This document shows positions 14,191-27,800 of a DNA stretch of 64,000 bases, piece by piece; the stretch's first letter is position 1; each line of letters begins with the position of its first letter. The stretch covers positions 1-64,000 of the forward strand of contig DF241072.1 in assembly GCA_000507305.1 (NCBI GenBank). Direction: 5' to 3'. Below the pieces are notes generated by a model, which did not search any database, had not been told where the DNA came from, and saw nothing but the letters and a program-made list of their open reading frames with translations. The position numbers were made by a program, and so were the translations under genes. This stretch comes from Breviolum minutum Mf 1.05b.01 (lineage: Eukaryota > Sar > Dinophyceae > Suessiales > Symbiodiniaceae).

Positions 14191-17100
14191 CACGACCTTG
14201 CTAGTGAGTTGGTTTGCATGGTACCTGAAAGCGACTTAAATTTCGGTGATTCATTATGATTTTATTGATGTAGCTCTGGATTAGGGATTGTATTGTCGAG
14301 AGTTTCTGCATGCCAAGCAGAGTTGAAAACGGAGGGACTCGGTCACGCACCTGGATCAGGAGGGAAAAAGTGGCAACGAAAGACAAGCAAGACAAGCAAG
14401 AAAAGCAAGACAAGCAAGAAGGTAAGTCAGAGAAAGCTGGGTTTGCATCTCAGGTCGAAGCTCTGTTTCTTACAATTTGCGAAGGAAGATTCCAGATGTT
14501 TGGCTCCTGGCGCAAGCTAGGCATGAGAAGCGTGACAAGCGCGAAGGTGAGAGTGCCCTCGACCGGGTCTCAGTACCAGAGCCCTTATCTAGTCGTATTA
14601 CGGGAAGCCGTCCAGAAGGTCAAACTGTTTCAGATTGCAGCGTAATGCTTATGGCTTTCCTGAGGACTGGGGCAAAAAGTTCTACAAAAACCAGGTGCAA
14701 CGCTCAGTTGCAAGAAATGTTTTCTATTGTCGACTTTGCAACAAAAAGCAACAGTTCAAGTTCAGTGTACATGCCATGTCTTGAGTCTATTGATTCTTCT
14801 CAGTAGGGGGTAGGTGAGATGTTCTTTTTAGCACCGAAATTCATGAGTTGACGTGAAGCTGTGCACTGTGGAGGTTGGCTTCATCAACCAGGCTGGGAGG
14901 CCAAGGAGCTTACATCCTGGCTGGGTGGCTGAAGGGGTGGGTGGTCCCTGAGGTGGTAGATGGTCCATGGACCATTTCCTTTGGAGCTTTGGGTACCGGC
15001 CTGGTGGGCATCAGACTGCACTCCAAGGTGGCAAGGGCGAAGATGAGATGTGTGGGATGATTGTTGATGATGGTAGCGCATCAAAAATGCATGTGTTTGG
15101 CTTGAGTTTTTTTTGTTTGATTTTTCTTTGGATTTAGATTGCACAGAAGTGAATGTGAGTATCATTTACATACACAACTGTATATTTAGCAAGTGTTGCA
15201 AAATTGAGAGTCTATCAGTTCCCTTCAGAAGTTCTTGACTTGATTGTTCTTCCTGTGGAATGTCGTGGAATGCAACTGCAGGCGGAAAAGGCACCCTCTC
15301 AGGATGCTGAAACTCCAGTGGAAGGCCAACCCAGAGCATATCAAAGGGGTGAACAGAATCTGCAGCATTTGTTGAATTGGTCTCTTCATTGTTTTTTTTG
15401 TTCCCTTTATTTCAACAGGCAGGTGTTCATTAATTGGGGATTGACATGAAAGGATGTATCAATCCCTAGAACAAATCACCTTTGATCTGTGTTGAAGTCA
15501 ACCCCTTGAGCAGGCGAGGTGGTAGCAGGCGATGCCGTGGAAGGTGCTGAAGTGGCCAAAGGTCGCAAAGCATGGCGCCCAGAAGCTGGAATGGTCAACG
15601 TCAAAAGATGGAACCAAAGTTGGAGGATCCATATATTTGTGAATCTTTTTCATCAATAAACTTTTCTCTTGACATTTTGATTCAAATTGTTGAAAGTAGA
15701 AAATGACAGTCTCTTCCCGAATGTTTCCAGTTTATGAAACAGTTGGAGTGTGTTTTTGTGTTGCATCCACACTAAGGCGAAACTTCAGAAAGGTGACCTG
15801 CTCGTGCTGTCAGCAACTTATTTGCCTTCAAGCGTTTTCGTCCGTGAAATTCACGGGGGGAAAGTAGATGAATCTAAGATCAGCCACCGCAGATTTAAAA
15901 TGTAAAGTCTTCTTCTTAGGTTCCGGAATGCTCCATCATGTGGTGTGCAGTCCCGTGGGAACAAAACTCTAGATGCTTGGTGCAAATGCTTCCGGGAGCG
16001 GTAGGTGGCAAGGGACGAAAGAACAGACCATTTAGACTATTGTAGACTATTGACATGAAAATGCTGCTTAGCACTCATGAATTTTCAAGAAACTCGTGAT
16101 TGGCTGGCTACAACAATTCTCGTCTGTCAGAGCCATTTAGAACCACCGTGATCCGATACGGAGCTGAGGCTGGTTACTCCGGCGGACTTGATGTCGATGA
16201 ATTGACATTGGAATGGAGTGCTTTGGTGTGATTTTGGCCATTTGGGGCATTTCGGCGGTGGAAGAAGACTATGTTGCCCTAAATGATGCTCTGCTAGGTT
16301 ACGGCAAGAGATGTTGATCTCCAGCTTTCCTGCTTACAACTTAAGGGACGCATAACACCACCAAACTATAACGTCCATCCACCAATGAAACAGTCTTTTC
16401 TCTCTACTGTAAAATTTTTTCCACCCGGAGACTTGTTGTTTGGAATATGTCTTTGGTCCACTTCGCACCTTATGTGGAGTCTCCCCCAAGATGGATGAAT
16501 GGTTCTTCCCTGCAAAAAAGCGATGGTTCATGATGTTTTTTTTGCAAATCCTAGGGGTGTTCCAAGGTTCCCAGCGAAGTGATATGGAGAACAGGGTCAT
16601 TGACCAGCTTCTCGGCACTCAACCTGTAGCGAAAGGGCGTTGCTGACGGTCGTGACTTTAGGGGATCCAAATCTCAGCCCATCTCCAACTGAGGGTTGTT
16701 GACCACGTGGGCAGCGGTGGAAGTACCATGGTTGCTGTGAAACCTTCTGGAGGCAACGCTTCCACCTATGTCCTCTTGGGACTCTTGGCTTAAATGCTTG
16801 CTAGCAAAAATGCCAGGAAACTCACAAGAGACGGATGTGTTTTTTTTGGGGGCTGCCTACGTGTATTTCTTGCGGAGATTTTCCTACAGAAATATTCTTC
16901 AATCGACTTAATTAAGAAGAACGACTCTTGTTCAACTTGAGCTCTCTGCCCTGCTTCCAAGAACTTTTTGAAGTGAGTGAGGGTTGGGTTACCCACCGAC
17001 ATAGCACCTTCAGTGAGGACATGTTTCCAAAGTGGACAACATCAAGCTGGCGCAACGACTCTGTGACCCTGGAGACCGTGTGCTCCATGAGGAGCTGGGC

Positions 17101-18589
17101 TCCGGGGGGAAGGGGACTTCTCAAGTTCTGGACCTATTCCGATGCCAACGTGAAGTCCAGGAGAACACGGGAAAGATTCACCTGGCAACTTGGCTGATAT
17201 CTTCAGGAGTGCTAGCCACCAATGTGTGATGTCACAAACGTGAAGTTTGGGTTGGCCACGTGGGCTAGGCGATGACACCCAACTGCTTTGGGGACAACAA
17301 AGATTTGTTGGATTCGAAAGCATGGGAATCAGGTGGGGAGAAAGTTTAGAGTCTCCACGATTCGCTGCAAGTCTCTTGTGGTCCATGGTGGCTCTCATGT
17401 GTGGATGAAGACTCGGGGTTGGACTGAGTACAGGCAAAGAGTGTGACACTTTGTGGACGCTGCTAGGCCCCCTGTTGACCGTGAAGAGATTCTCTGACTC
17501 TGCTGAATGGTTGTGCAAGCACTGCTGTTTCAGGACCGCTTCCTTTCTTGATTTAGAGATGAAGATCTTCTATCAATTTCAGAGATGAGCAACATCTCTG
17601 TCTGTTTCAAGCTACCTCCTGGATACACCTTGCCAAACCTTCCTCCTTCCTCAAGTTACAAGTTCCAACTTTGAATTGATTGTAGGACCCCATCAGCCAC
17701 ATTGCATTTTGAGCACCTGGAACCTGCTGGGGTGGGTGTTCCAAGGATGATGTGAAATGATGTGATGAACACTGATATTTCGGACAGCAGCAATTTTGAA
17801 CAATATGACTGACATCAGTAAAAGTAAAAGGTATAAAGTATAAAAGATATTAAAAAATCAGATTTTATTTATTGGTCAGTTTAGATTCTCGGCATCGTCA
17901 TGGCCTCTTTAAAAACAACAAGTCCCTCAACATACCGTCTCCATGATTCTGCAAGAGTGAGAAGTAGAGGTTGACTATTCGACTCTGAGCTTTTTTCTGC
18001 TATTCGGGGAGATAGTAACAACTTCAACTCGTGACCAAGAAATGCCCGTTTCAGCGAGGTGGAAGCTTACACCAGGCGAAGAGGGGAAAAAGTAAAAGAA
18101 GAGATAAAAGAGGACAGATATCAACGGGAAGAGACATGAATGGAATGAAATTTGCCAAGGTTGCCAAGTCGTGAGTTGTTGGATTGTTGGATTCCTTGAT
18201 CTTTTGTTGGAGTCTTATGCCAACTGAAGGAGGAAGAGCAGGAAACTGCACCTCCAAGGCGCTGCCGGTGGTGCCTGAGGATGTCACGTATTTGGCGCTG
18301 TGGGGCTGTGCCATGTGCTAGGCCAAAGAGGCGCATGCGAGGCAAGAAGCCTCTGGAGAAGGATGAAGCCGAGGTGCAAAAACAAGTGGAAAGGAAACAA
18401 GATACCTTGTTACACCATTCAGAATTCACATCAAAAACGATTCAAAACTTGGTTTAGACTCAGACTCTATACTAATCATACTATATAGTATATACTTTAG
18501 TGTGTCTCTCCACTATCTGCATCTGCATACTGAATTTTCAGCTCTTGTCTTGTTGCATGGCAACTGCATGCTGCTGGGATGGCTCTCAG
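14191..18589. other. Host stretch with scattered exon-like frames
   Basis: Exon-like plus-strand segments without a joined model lie near 15,513-15,605 (AGEVVAGDAVEGAEVAKGR), 16,690-16,790 (VDHVGSGGSTMVAVKPSGG) and 17,030-17,220 (KLAQRLCDPGDRVLHEEL). No family recognised; the rest is probably intronic. Confidence 0.3.
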
Positions 18590-18682
18590 GCTGCTGTGGA
18601 GGCCGAGGTTGATGTGGATGCACCACCAGTGGAGGGGCCGGCGCTGGACCCTCGGGAGGAGCTCAAGGAGTGGCCTGAGTTC
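18590..18682 (+). CDS. Candidate exon, acidic
   Basis: Sits between a CTCAG acceptor and a strong GTAAGT donor. Reads AAVEAEVDVDAPPVEGPALD and ends in ELKEWPEF. It is acidic and probably disordered. No family recognised. Confidence 0.4.
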
Positions 18683-20469
18683 GTAAGTTGCTTGGCCACG
18701 AACTACCAGATCCCATATCCCATCCCATGAGGTGTGTTTCGACTTTGGAACTTTTTTAGATTTCAGACTTCAAGATTTCAATGATGACGGGGTGGTTTAG
18801 AGGTTTCTGGTGCTCTGAGGCATCAAGGTGGAACCAACAGATCGGTGATGGGGAAGCTGAACCGTGCTGAAACCTCTGGGAGTGCAGCAGCCTGGACGTT
18901 CACACAGTTGAGCTAAGCTGTTTCAGATGGTCAGCCTCCTAGTGAAACTTTTTTTGTTGGAACAGAGACGATGAACTGACTGTTTATGTTTTTTTTGGAT
19001 ATGATTTTTTTGGTGAAAGATAGTAGAATTTTTGAAAACAACATGGGATGGCTGGCATCTGTTTCCTGGGGGGGTGAACTGCTGTGGAGTGGAAAGGCCT
19101 TGCTTTTAAAGGGTTGCAAGAACTCTCAAGGCCCAACCTCTCTGAAACTGCCAGCAGCTCTTTCGCGTTGGGCGAAGTTGACAGATGGACCAATCTGCAG
19201 ATTGGCACGCGCAAAAAATGGCTCGTTTGCATCTGGGGACATACCCCTTTGCCAATGTCATCTTTGGACTTGAATCACTTGGCGCTGTCTTCACACCCAA
19301 AAATATAGATACCCAGAATGGATTGGAAGAATAGGATCCATTTCAAATTTCTGCACTTGTGATCCATTGGTACCACAATGAACCGAGCCAGCTCACCATG
19401 ACCCAAATCGATGGGCTGGAGAGGTCTATCAACTGCAGAACAAGCCCGTGTCGCGTCCGTTGTCAACGCTGGGACTTCAGCAGCTTCTTGAGGTTTGGAC
19501 TGAAAACTTGTGTTCTCAGTGAAAACTTCTGGTTGCATAAGCAGATAGATTTCCAATCTGTTTTCCAGATGCAATTGTTAGTTAAAGGCCTTGGGCAAAC
19601 AAAAATTAAGCTGTTTCATTCCAGAGCATCAGCGCAGGCCTATATTGCTGTATGGATGGCAGGTGATGACATCATCAGCGCGTGCCGCGGCGTGACTGAT
19701 GACATTTCTAGTGTTGTAGGAGCAAGGAGCAAGTTGCAAAACCCCCATTGTGGCGGCAAGAATTAAATTTGAAATCCCTTACACATGCAAAAGGGTACGA
19801 CTTATGTCATGTAATGTAATGCATGTATCATGTATGTATATAGTGATAATGCTACATACTACATACATCTCGAATTTAAATTTGAAGACCCTGAATCCTG
19901 GCACTTGTTTGTTGTGATGACAGAGCCGAGGCTTGGAAACAACAGGGAATTGGCGCAGGCGCTGGTCCTTGTGATATGACAGATACCCACTAAAGAACCA
20001 ATAGGTCTGCTTTTCATGACATCATCCAAATATGTTTGATGGAAGAACTCTTCCAAGTTAACCCTTCCATTTTTCACCGGCCTGGGCGTCTTCCTGGCTT
20101 CGTTGATCAGGTTTTCCCTCATTGGGACATGTTGCTCAAATTCGTGGCTGGCCAAATCTCAGTCGCCTTGGTTGAAGCCCTTGGCCAAAACCTTTGATTG
20201 GTGATAATAGGAAATTCCTCTCTCCTCTCTCCCCTTGTTGGTTGGTTACTTCATATAGATCTTCGGCTTCAAATGACCTCAGCTAAGGCCTTGGATTACC
20301 AGCGAAGTCATCATGGATCAGCTCTTGGCTCTGGCCAACATTCCTTTCAGAAACGTTTCGTTGACAGCAGTTGGGGCAGGGCATGTGATGGGCATTAAAA
20401 GCTTTCGAAACACCAATTGTAGCCCTGAAGAAATCTAACATAGCTGGCTGGAAACTGTTTCTCATAGCA

Positions 20470-20513
<44 letters not shown>

Positions 20514-22212
20514 TTCATGGTGAAAAGTCAAGTCATGTGATTTGAAAGTAGGATTGGAGCACTTGATGTGTCCACCATAGACTTACAGCATCTAAGAAAC
20601 TTCCCTTCGTGTTCCTTAGTCACAAGCTAAGGCTATTCCTTTCAAGATGCTCACAGTGTCATAGGCCGGGATAATTTTTGAAGTTTGTCTTGTGTGGAGT
20701 CCTGACATTTGTATTTCCCTTCAAAGCTGTGGCCTCGGGAAGGGGCAAAAGACGTAGAGAAAATGCAAGTTTTGTCTTTGAACAGCCGGATGCTACAGGA
20801 GGGATCACCAACTCCTTTGCGTCCTTCTGGGAATCGGAGTAGCTGGGATGACCAAAAAAGCTTTTGACGACATGATTTTGGTTTTCGTATCATCACATAA
20901 TGACTTTGTATCTGCCAAGCACCTGGCAGTTTGGTGAAATTCTTTGTTGCTTACCCTTCACCTTTTGAACAGGATGATTTGGTAAGTTTTGCCATCATTT
21001 GTCCAGACTTTGCCGTGCTGAGATGTCGAGCCATGAAGCAGAAGTTGGTGACATTGGATCGGAAAAGACACTGGGACCTTCAAACGAGCATTGTGAATCG
21101 TGACTATGGTTGAATCGTGACTATCGGTTGTTTGGAAAGTTGACCCAAAGTGGTTTCTGTTTCAAACCATGAAGTAGATGCGATCCGCAAGTAGGTTTTG
21201 GTGACTCCCTACTACTATTTTGAGGGCCAGTGGTAGCTAGAGGCAACATAGTCAAAGCACTCCTCTTCCAAGCGCCAACATAAACGATGGACTATTATTC
21301 AGATGATTTGAGAACAGAAAGCTCTGGGATGGGCCATCAGGAACTGGTCGGGTGCCATTGAGCAAGTTCTATGGCAAGTCCATCACAGATGCTGAATGGC
21401 GCTTCGGTGAATCTGAATCTTACCTTCGAGCCTTCCTTGCAGCAATAGTTGTCCTGATGGATTTGAGAACTGTAGGTGCTTGAGAATTTAGATCTCCTTG
21501 TTGATTTCTGTGGCGGAGAGTATGCCTGGCTCATGACTTAGGAGAATTGGGTGCTTTGGATGAGACTTCTACACGCTTGGGGAAACAGGTCATCATTCCC
21601 AATTACATCCAGGGAGCCTCCAATTGCACCATGGCTTTTTGGTGGTTTGCTTTCCGACGAACGGAACAAAATGATTGGATGAGAAAAGGGGTTGAGTTGC
21701 AGCTTTGAGATAGACAAGACCTTGAGCAGTGAGCATTCCAGTTCAAACTTGGGTTAAGAAAATCGTCGTGTCGTTGTGGTTCAACCACCTGCGAGAGTCC
21801 AATTGAGGCATCGTGACAGCATCCCATTATTCTGTTTGCTGTATCAATGAATGCGAGCCCATCATGGCGGACATCGTGCCTGGGTGATGGCAATTGGTCA
21901 GTTTTGCCATTTCAATCCTCCCAGACAATGAGAGAGGTGACATGCTTTTTCTATCTCCAACTACTGTTTTGTTTGAGCCTACTTCTGTGTCAAGCTTGGA
22001 AATGTGAGAAAGATGTAGCAAGTAGCATGCATCAACAAGGAGACATCACCCATATTCACTTATCAGCTGAATTTCAGCTTGCTATGGCCATTATGGATCA
22101 TTCTGGATCATTATGGATCATTGTGACCATTTCACCACTGTTGACGGTTTATGACAGGAAATGTCAGGTCCTGTCTGCTTCCAAAGTTCCCAATTTGTGT
22201 TTCAACCTCCAG
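18683..22212. other. Host stretch, no joined gene model
   Basis: Contains a TC microsatellite at 20,473-20,510 and a possible exon near 19,423-19,490 (VYQLQNKPVSRPLSTLGL). No domain recognised. Confidence 0.3.
20473..20510. repeat. (TC)n microsatellite
   Basis: An uninterrupted CT/TC dinucleotide run in host DNA. Confidence 0.97.
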
Positions 22213-23500
22213 GAAGAGGCGGTGCAAAGTCCAATGGCGGAGGTGAGTCAGCTTCTCTCATTGGTGGGAAACATGACGGCCTTAACTACCCTGGAAGATG
22301 AGGCGAGGTCCTTACAAGGTTTGTACAGGATTCGACCTTGAAGATTTTTTTTGTCTTGAAATTTGAACAAAACAAAAAAACTGCAAGAATCAAACAAGTT
22401 GAAAAGCCTCAAAGCACCCTGGAGTCGAAGGATTTGAGTTTGTGGATACCTGGAAGTCGGTGCAGTTGTTGTTTTCAGGTCGATGTGCAGCTGGATGACT
22501 TTATGGTGAACCAATTGCAGTCCATTGCCAAGGAGCATGGTGGCAAAGTTCCCATCCATGGGAGGCTCTTTGCACAATGGTTGCACTATGTTTTCCCAAG
22601 AGACTCTTGGCATGGAGCTGTTGCCAAAGTTTTGTTGAGGTAAGTGTGAAACCTCCTTTGAGGACAGCATTTTTATGTAGCAAGCATCTTCTTCAGTTGC
22701 AAGATCTCAAGATGGCAATTCATCCTATGCCATCGTTTGTTTTGGTATACCGGTTGTTGCAGGTAAGTCAATCGGTCGAACCTTAGGATTGCCTCTTCCC
22801 ACACAAATCTGGTTCAGCTCAATCTCTGTCACCCACGCAATACGGTGATGGATATTTGGCATCAGATGACGAGATGGAAGCTCATGCCAAGGTGCCATCA
22901 TGATAGGGGGTGGATGCATTAGAGTCGTGTGTGGACTTGCCATGTGACGCATGTTTTGCCATGAATTGATGTTTGAAGTAGTGTCAGATCAGCAGGTTTC
23001 ACTTCAAGTCTTCAAAGTTGTCATCCCGCTTCAACTCGAGTATTCAGAAGCTGCAGTGATTCTTAGCACGGGTCACCGCAGTGCGTTTCTTACAATTCAT
23101 CCGTGACTGCCATTGGTCAGGATACTCGGGCAGAGATCCCCTTGGCCACGATGAAGAGAGAAGAATTGCAATGGATGTCGCAATGGAGTGAAGATGAAGA
23201 GCTTTTTGCCAGCTTCCTGGTTGCACTGGCACAGGTTCCTGTGAAGATCTTGAGGTACTTCCGATTTTTGCCTCTAAAATGATAAATAGATATAAATAGT
23301 CGAACAGAATTTGAATGGCATAGTGGCACAACTCCTTTCCGTCCAAGTGGACTTGACAGGTTATGATCACATCACCAAAGGGGTTGGCTTTGGCACCCGC
23401 ACATTTGTCATGGTGGGCTCGGGGCTTTTCTTCCTGGCTGTGCTCATCGGTGCAGTGACCTTCAATCGAAAGGCGTGGATATGTGTAGAACTGAAGAGGG
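22213..23500 (+). CDS. 3' part of a host gene with a membrane segment, left of the insertion
   Basis: Exon 22213-22242 (EEAVQSPMAE) ends at a GTGAGT donor and joins in phase to exon 22479-22639, which reads VDVQLDDFMVNQLQ, HGRLFAQWLHYVFPRD and ends at GTAAGT. Later candidate exons are 23,118-23,252 (AEIPLATMKREELQWM, SEDEELFASFLVALAQ) and about 23,338-23,500, which contains a hydrophobic helix (VMVGSGLFFLAVLIGAV). The exact joining of the last two is unresolved. It looks like a host membrane protein of unknown role. Its last visible exon ends only about 60 bp before the left MITE-like element and 300 bp before the virus. Confidence 0.45.
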
Positions 23501-23562
23501 TGCCTGGTACCTTGTATTTTGTCAACACTCTTAGCCCCTTATACTTCTACAGCTAGGGAAGG

Positions 23563-23782
23563 CCTTGCCCATCTTCCAGCTCCACAGCCCCAACAGTATA
23601 TGAAGCCACCAACCAATTCAACAATCAAAAAACCATAGCCCCCACCCTATGAAATTTTCAACCAAAATCATTTCCCCAAAAAAACATCTTTTCAACAAGC
23701 AACCAATTAGGGGGTTTTTCAAATATGGTGGCTTCATAGTATGATACTGGGAATAAAATCATGGGCTGGAAGATGGGCAAGG
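23563..23782 (+). mobile_element. MITE-like element, left copy (220 bp)
   Basis: Begins CCTTGCCCATCTTCCAGC and ends with its reverse complement, so it has terminal inverted repeats of about 18 bp. A second, inner pair (GAAGCCACC / GGTGGCTTC) extends the fold. It has no coding capacity. A second copy of exactly the same length lies inverted at 45,323-45,542. Target-site duplications are not obvious. Its right end is only 21 bp from the left end of the virus. Confidence 0.85.
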
Positions 23783-23803
23783 CTATCCTTATAGAATATA
23801 TAT

Positions 23804-23815
23804 AGTTGCGCCTCT
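23804..23815 (+). repeat. PLV left terminal inverted repeat
   Basis: AGTTGCGCCTCT, perfectly complementary to 43566-43577. The two sides diverge right after an A/T run. Polinton ends also begin with AG. Much longer repeats are usual in Polintons, so this is either a short-TIR lineage or a truncated end. Confidence 0.7.
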
Positions 23816-23831
23816 AAAATCAAATACAAAT

Positions 23832-23866
23832 AAGATAATATGATACATATAGAATAATATTATCTT
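23832..23866. terminator. Hairpin downstream of the 278-aa gene
   Basis: Perfect 10-bp arms (AAGATAATAT / ATATTATCTT) with a 15-nt loop, between the left viral end and the stop of the first minus-strand gene. Fits a hairpin transcript end. Confidence 0.5.
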
Positions 23867-23937
23867 ATCAAAAGATGGGCATGGTGCGGTAGGTAGAAAA
23901 ATACATGATATAATATTTAGATAAAATAGTATATCAT

Positions 23938-24774
23938 CTATTCAAAATCACAAGCACTATTTAGATAGTCATTGTTGATTTTGTTTTTTTGTGCGTATGT
24001 GTTTTTACCCTTATTTTTTGAAAAATCAGTTTTGAATTCATGTATCATCCAATTAAAATTTAGATATCGATTTAGACGGTTTATTTCTAAATAATCATGA
24101 TTAGTAAGTTTTGCTGTTTCCTTTTTATCTTGGTTTCTTTCTATATATTCTATGATTTCATTCAATGCTTTTCGTATGTTTTGGTCAGTGTTTTCTTTTT
24201 TCCAAAAATCAATGGGGCGATTAACATCCAGACCTTCACCCCTTGCTATTTTTACATCTAACTGCCAATGATTTTCATAACATGCTTTCAAGTCTTTATG
24301 AAGTTTCTTTGTGTAAATGTTTTTTTGACTTTCGGCTGTTAAAATCTTATTAACAATTTTTTGATATGTAGGATATGGATTTAATCGTGTAAAATAATAT
24401 TTGATTTCATTCCTCATGAGATATTTGTATTTTTTAATGTCATCTTCTTCAAAAGGTTGAGGACTAATATCAGTATGCTGTCTGTCTCTAATTGCTTTAA
24501 TCAACTTTTCTAACATTATCTTATTTTCATTGTTATACTCCAAAAGTAATTTAATCTTTTTACATCCATTACATTCATTGAAACTATATTGACAAATATT
24601 TTTGGCAGTTTCTGTAGGAAATGTTTGGAACAAATAAGTATTTGGTAAATTCATTTTACACATTCTACAAGTTTCAATATCTGATTTGATAAGTTGTTTA
24701 TTATCATTTATGTCGATAACCTTCAAGAATTCATTGATGATTTCATTTTGTTCGTCCAAGGTATAGCACACCAT
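23938..24774 (-). CDS. Viral protein with N-terminal zinc-binding cysteines, unknown
   Basis: 278 aa, the last gene of the minus-strand block at the left viral end. Residues about 36-72 hold two CxxC pairs (CRMC and CNGC) with an extra Cys between them, suggesting a zinc ribbon. The remainder is charged and helical with no membrane segment. The ATG at 24,774 is preceded by the TATTTAAAGAAA promoter block and has no TCTA, which groups it with the putative early genes. I do not recognise the family. A recombination-related or DNA-binding role would be speculation. Confidence 0.8.
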   Translation of the reverse strand: MVCYTLDEQNEIINEFLKVIDINDNKQLIKSDIETCRMCKMNLPNTYLFQTFPTETAKNICQYSFNECNGCKKIKLLLEYNNENKIMLEKLIKAIRDRQHTDISPQPFEEDDIKKYKYLMRNEIKYYFTRLNPYPTYQKIVNKILTAESQKNIYTKKLHKDLKACYENHWQLDVKIARGEGLDVNRPIDFWKKENTDQNIRKALNEIIEYIERNQDKKETAKLTNHDYLEINRLNRYLNFNWMIHEFKTDFSKNKGKNTYAQKNKINNDYLNSACDFE

Positions 24775-24796
24775 TATTATCTAATATATATAGTTA

Positions 24797-24835
24797 ATAT
24801 TTCTTTAAATAGTTTTTTTCCAAGAAATATTTTTT
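24797..24835 (-). promoter_or_regulatory. Promoter block A upstream of the 278-aa gene
   Basis: On the minus strand: AAATATTTCTTGG, an A-run, then CTATTTAAAGAAATATT, ending about 22 nt before the ATG. Nearly identical blocks lie before the genes at 28,715, 30,415 and 31,078. Confidence 0.65.
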
Positions 24836-24843
24836 ACAATAAT

Positions 24844-27800
24844 CTATTTACAACTACAATTACATCTACAACAAAATGGCACTATATTATCCAATGTATG
24901 CGTCATCTCATTGTCCTTCCTTTGGCAGGTTATATTGCTCATAACATTGCCTTTTATCATATCAATATGAAAGCCACATCCGCAGTAATTACATTGATTA
25001 TTTATGTTTTCTAAAAACCATTCTACATTTACATAGCCATCCCTTGGTATTTTTCTTTTTGCTGTCCTGTCCTGTAGTTTGTATTTTTCAACTTTCCTCT
25101 CAAAATAACTCATTATACATTTCCGATTGAATTCATCATTAGTATCGCTACTATATTTGAAAAACTTAACCTTATTCAAATCCCTACATCTGGTCAATGC
25201 CGTCCAAACCCATTCAGGATAGTTTTTAACCAAGAAATGGTTATAATCAAAAATGGTTATTTCATCATTTATGCTACTACCTTGGGCTGAAGACATGTAG
25301 AGCACCAAGCAAATATGAAGTTTTTCCTAACCTTATCAATTTCCAATGGTTGAAGTGTATTAGTCTTGACATTTTTCAGTTTCATAATCCCATCTCCGAT
25401 ATAAACAATTTTATATTTAAAATTTACATTGAATGTGCTCATTTTAGTTTTAGTATATTCTCTACATATCAAAAATTCCCCTACTTCATATTCGCCTTTT
25501 CTGTTTTCCAACTTTCTTATTTCACTTGATACATTTTTACAAGTTCTGTTTAAGTATGCTATATTATATTTAGATGATGCTATATCATTAGTATATCCAA
25601 AATTATACTTTTCAATAAGTTTAGTTGTTGATATTTTATTTTCAAATATATCTACTTTAATGTTGTTTAGTTTTTGTTTGTCCTCATTTGTATGTAATCT
25701 TTTACATATTTTCAGTAGTATATTATGTTCAAAAATATTATCTATGATTTCATCAGCATAATCTCTATATTCCTTTGTATTAGTCAGCTCCTGTACCGGC
25801 TTCAATTGGAGTGTGTCACCAGTTGCTATTATGATTTTACTGTCCTTATTCTGTTCTACAAACTGCTTGATTTTCCAATATACACTTAACCCACTGAAAT
25901 AAATCTCATCAAACACTATCACATCATAAGGGCTATAATCAAGCGGTTCTAATTTAGTATCACCAAAGGATATGCCAAAGAATTTATTAACTGTTATGGC
26001 TTCACCCTCAAACTCCTGAAGAAGCCTATTAGTCGGACAAACAAACAAAACCTTATACCCTTTATCAACCATTTTCTGACAAATATAACTCTTTCCAGTC
26101 CCCGGAACTAAACCTCTAATCATTACCTGTCTCACTTTTTCAATTTTACTGATGATGTCATCAGTGTCATATTCGTCATTAATTTCAATCTCTTTGCTTT
26201 CATAAGTTGGTATTTTTATGAATTGATTTTCTACAATTTTGTAGCCTTCGTGTGGTAGTTTTATTTCATCATACTTGCTCACTCTCCAGCCTCCTATGTC
26301 ATTATGAAAATCTAATAGTCCTGTTGCCTTTTCTTCATCTTCTGCCTTGATTGTAAAGGCATCAGTCTTAACACTATACACCGAAACCCCAGCATCCCTC
26401 AATTTCCAGTATGCCTCCCACATTGAAAAATTATGATACTGTAAAAGTATCTCTTTAATCCATCTATATCCATTTTTTAGTTGTGCTTTATCCTTTAAGT
26501 TCAAGATATAGTATGCTTCCTGTTCAGTTTCAAAAGATGAAGTCCAACTACGCCCTTTATCCTGTCCCATTTCAACTTCTTCCTCAATATGTGTCAGTTT
26601 ATGAATTTTACCTCCGCAGTCAGTTTGATAATTGACTGCCTCCTTTAGATTTCTAAACACTATGCTTTTTTGGTCAGTTGAACCCCCCTTCTCCATCAAT
26701 CCATAATTGATATTGCCGATGAGTTTCTTGATGAATTTATCCTCATCCCTATCTATTTCATCAATGGTAGTGTTCCAAAGTTCATCTACTATGCCCTTAT
26801 AATCCACTTGATGGATAAAAGAAGGTTCTTTATAATATAGGATTGTAATTCTTGGTCTAACTCTTTCAGGTAGTTTTTTCAATATCTCGCCGGTGATAAT
26901 GTTATGTTTTTTGTTGAAAATTATGCGTGTTCTATCGCAGAATGTTAAGTCATGAGGTTCAACATGTACATAGTATATGGTCAAGTCATTGAGTTTATTA
27001 ATATCAAATGTATCATTATATACTTTCCAAATATCAAACTGATTGAATACAAATATTTTAGCAATATCAATGAAGGCTTTAGTGAATGCCTTACATCTAT
27101 CAAGTTCAATGATGTTTTTAGGTATGCTTTTCTTATCATAAAATATCCCCAGTGGTGCTGTTGTCCTTGTTTCATCCAGTATGGCTATATCAATGTCATT
27201 GTAAAATGATTTATGTAATGGATTAAACAAGGACTTATTAAATTTAAACATTGCTTCATTCATTCTGTTATATGTTTGTTCATCCCTTACTGCTATACAT
27301 CCATCGGGTGAAGATTTTATCAAATTTTGGGTCTTGATTACATATTTTACTTTGTCCAGTTTCAGCCTTATATCTGTGATAATCCCTGCTTGAAATGTAA
27401 TTCTTGGTTCATATCCGCTCTTGATGATTTCAAAAAATAGTTCGTGGAGATTGTTAAGTTCTGGGACTAAATAGATTTCTTTTTCTTCTTCATTAATCTC
27501 TAAATTTAATATATCATTCAAGCATCTTATCATTTTATATTTTGGCGGTTCTTCCTTTTCATTTAGGTAGTAGTCTGTCGATGCCCTTACTGATGGCATT
27601 AAACAGTCCTGTTTTTGTTGAATGCTCTTTAGGTCATAATTCAAAGCATAGATATGATTATTTTTAACCATAGCATATAGTGTTTTGATATGATGGTTTC
27701 TTTTTGGTGGGTCATATTTATATATCAATTGTGTAAAGAAATTGTATATCCTTACTTGAATTCCATAAGTCTTAAACACTGCTTCCATTTCTTGAATGGA

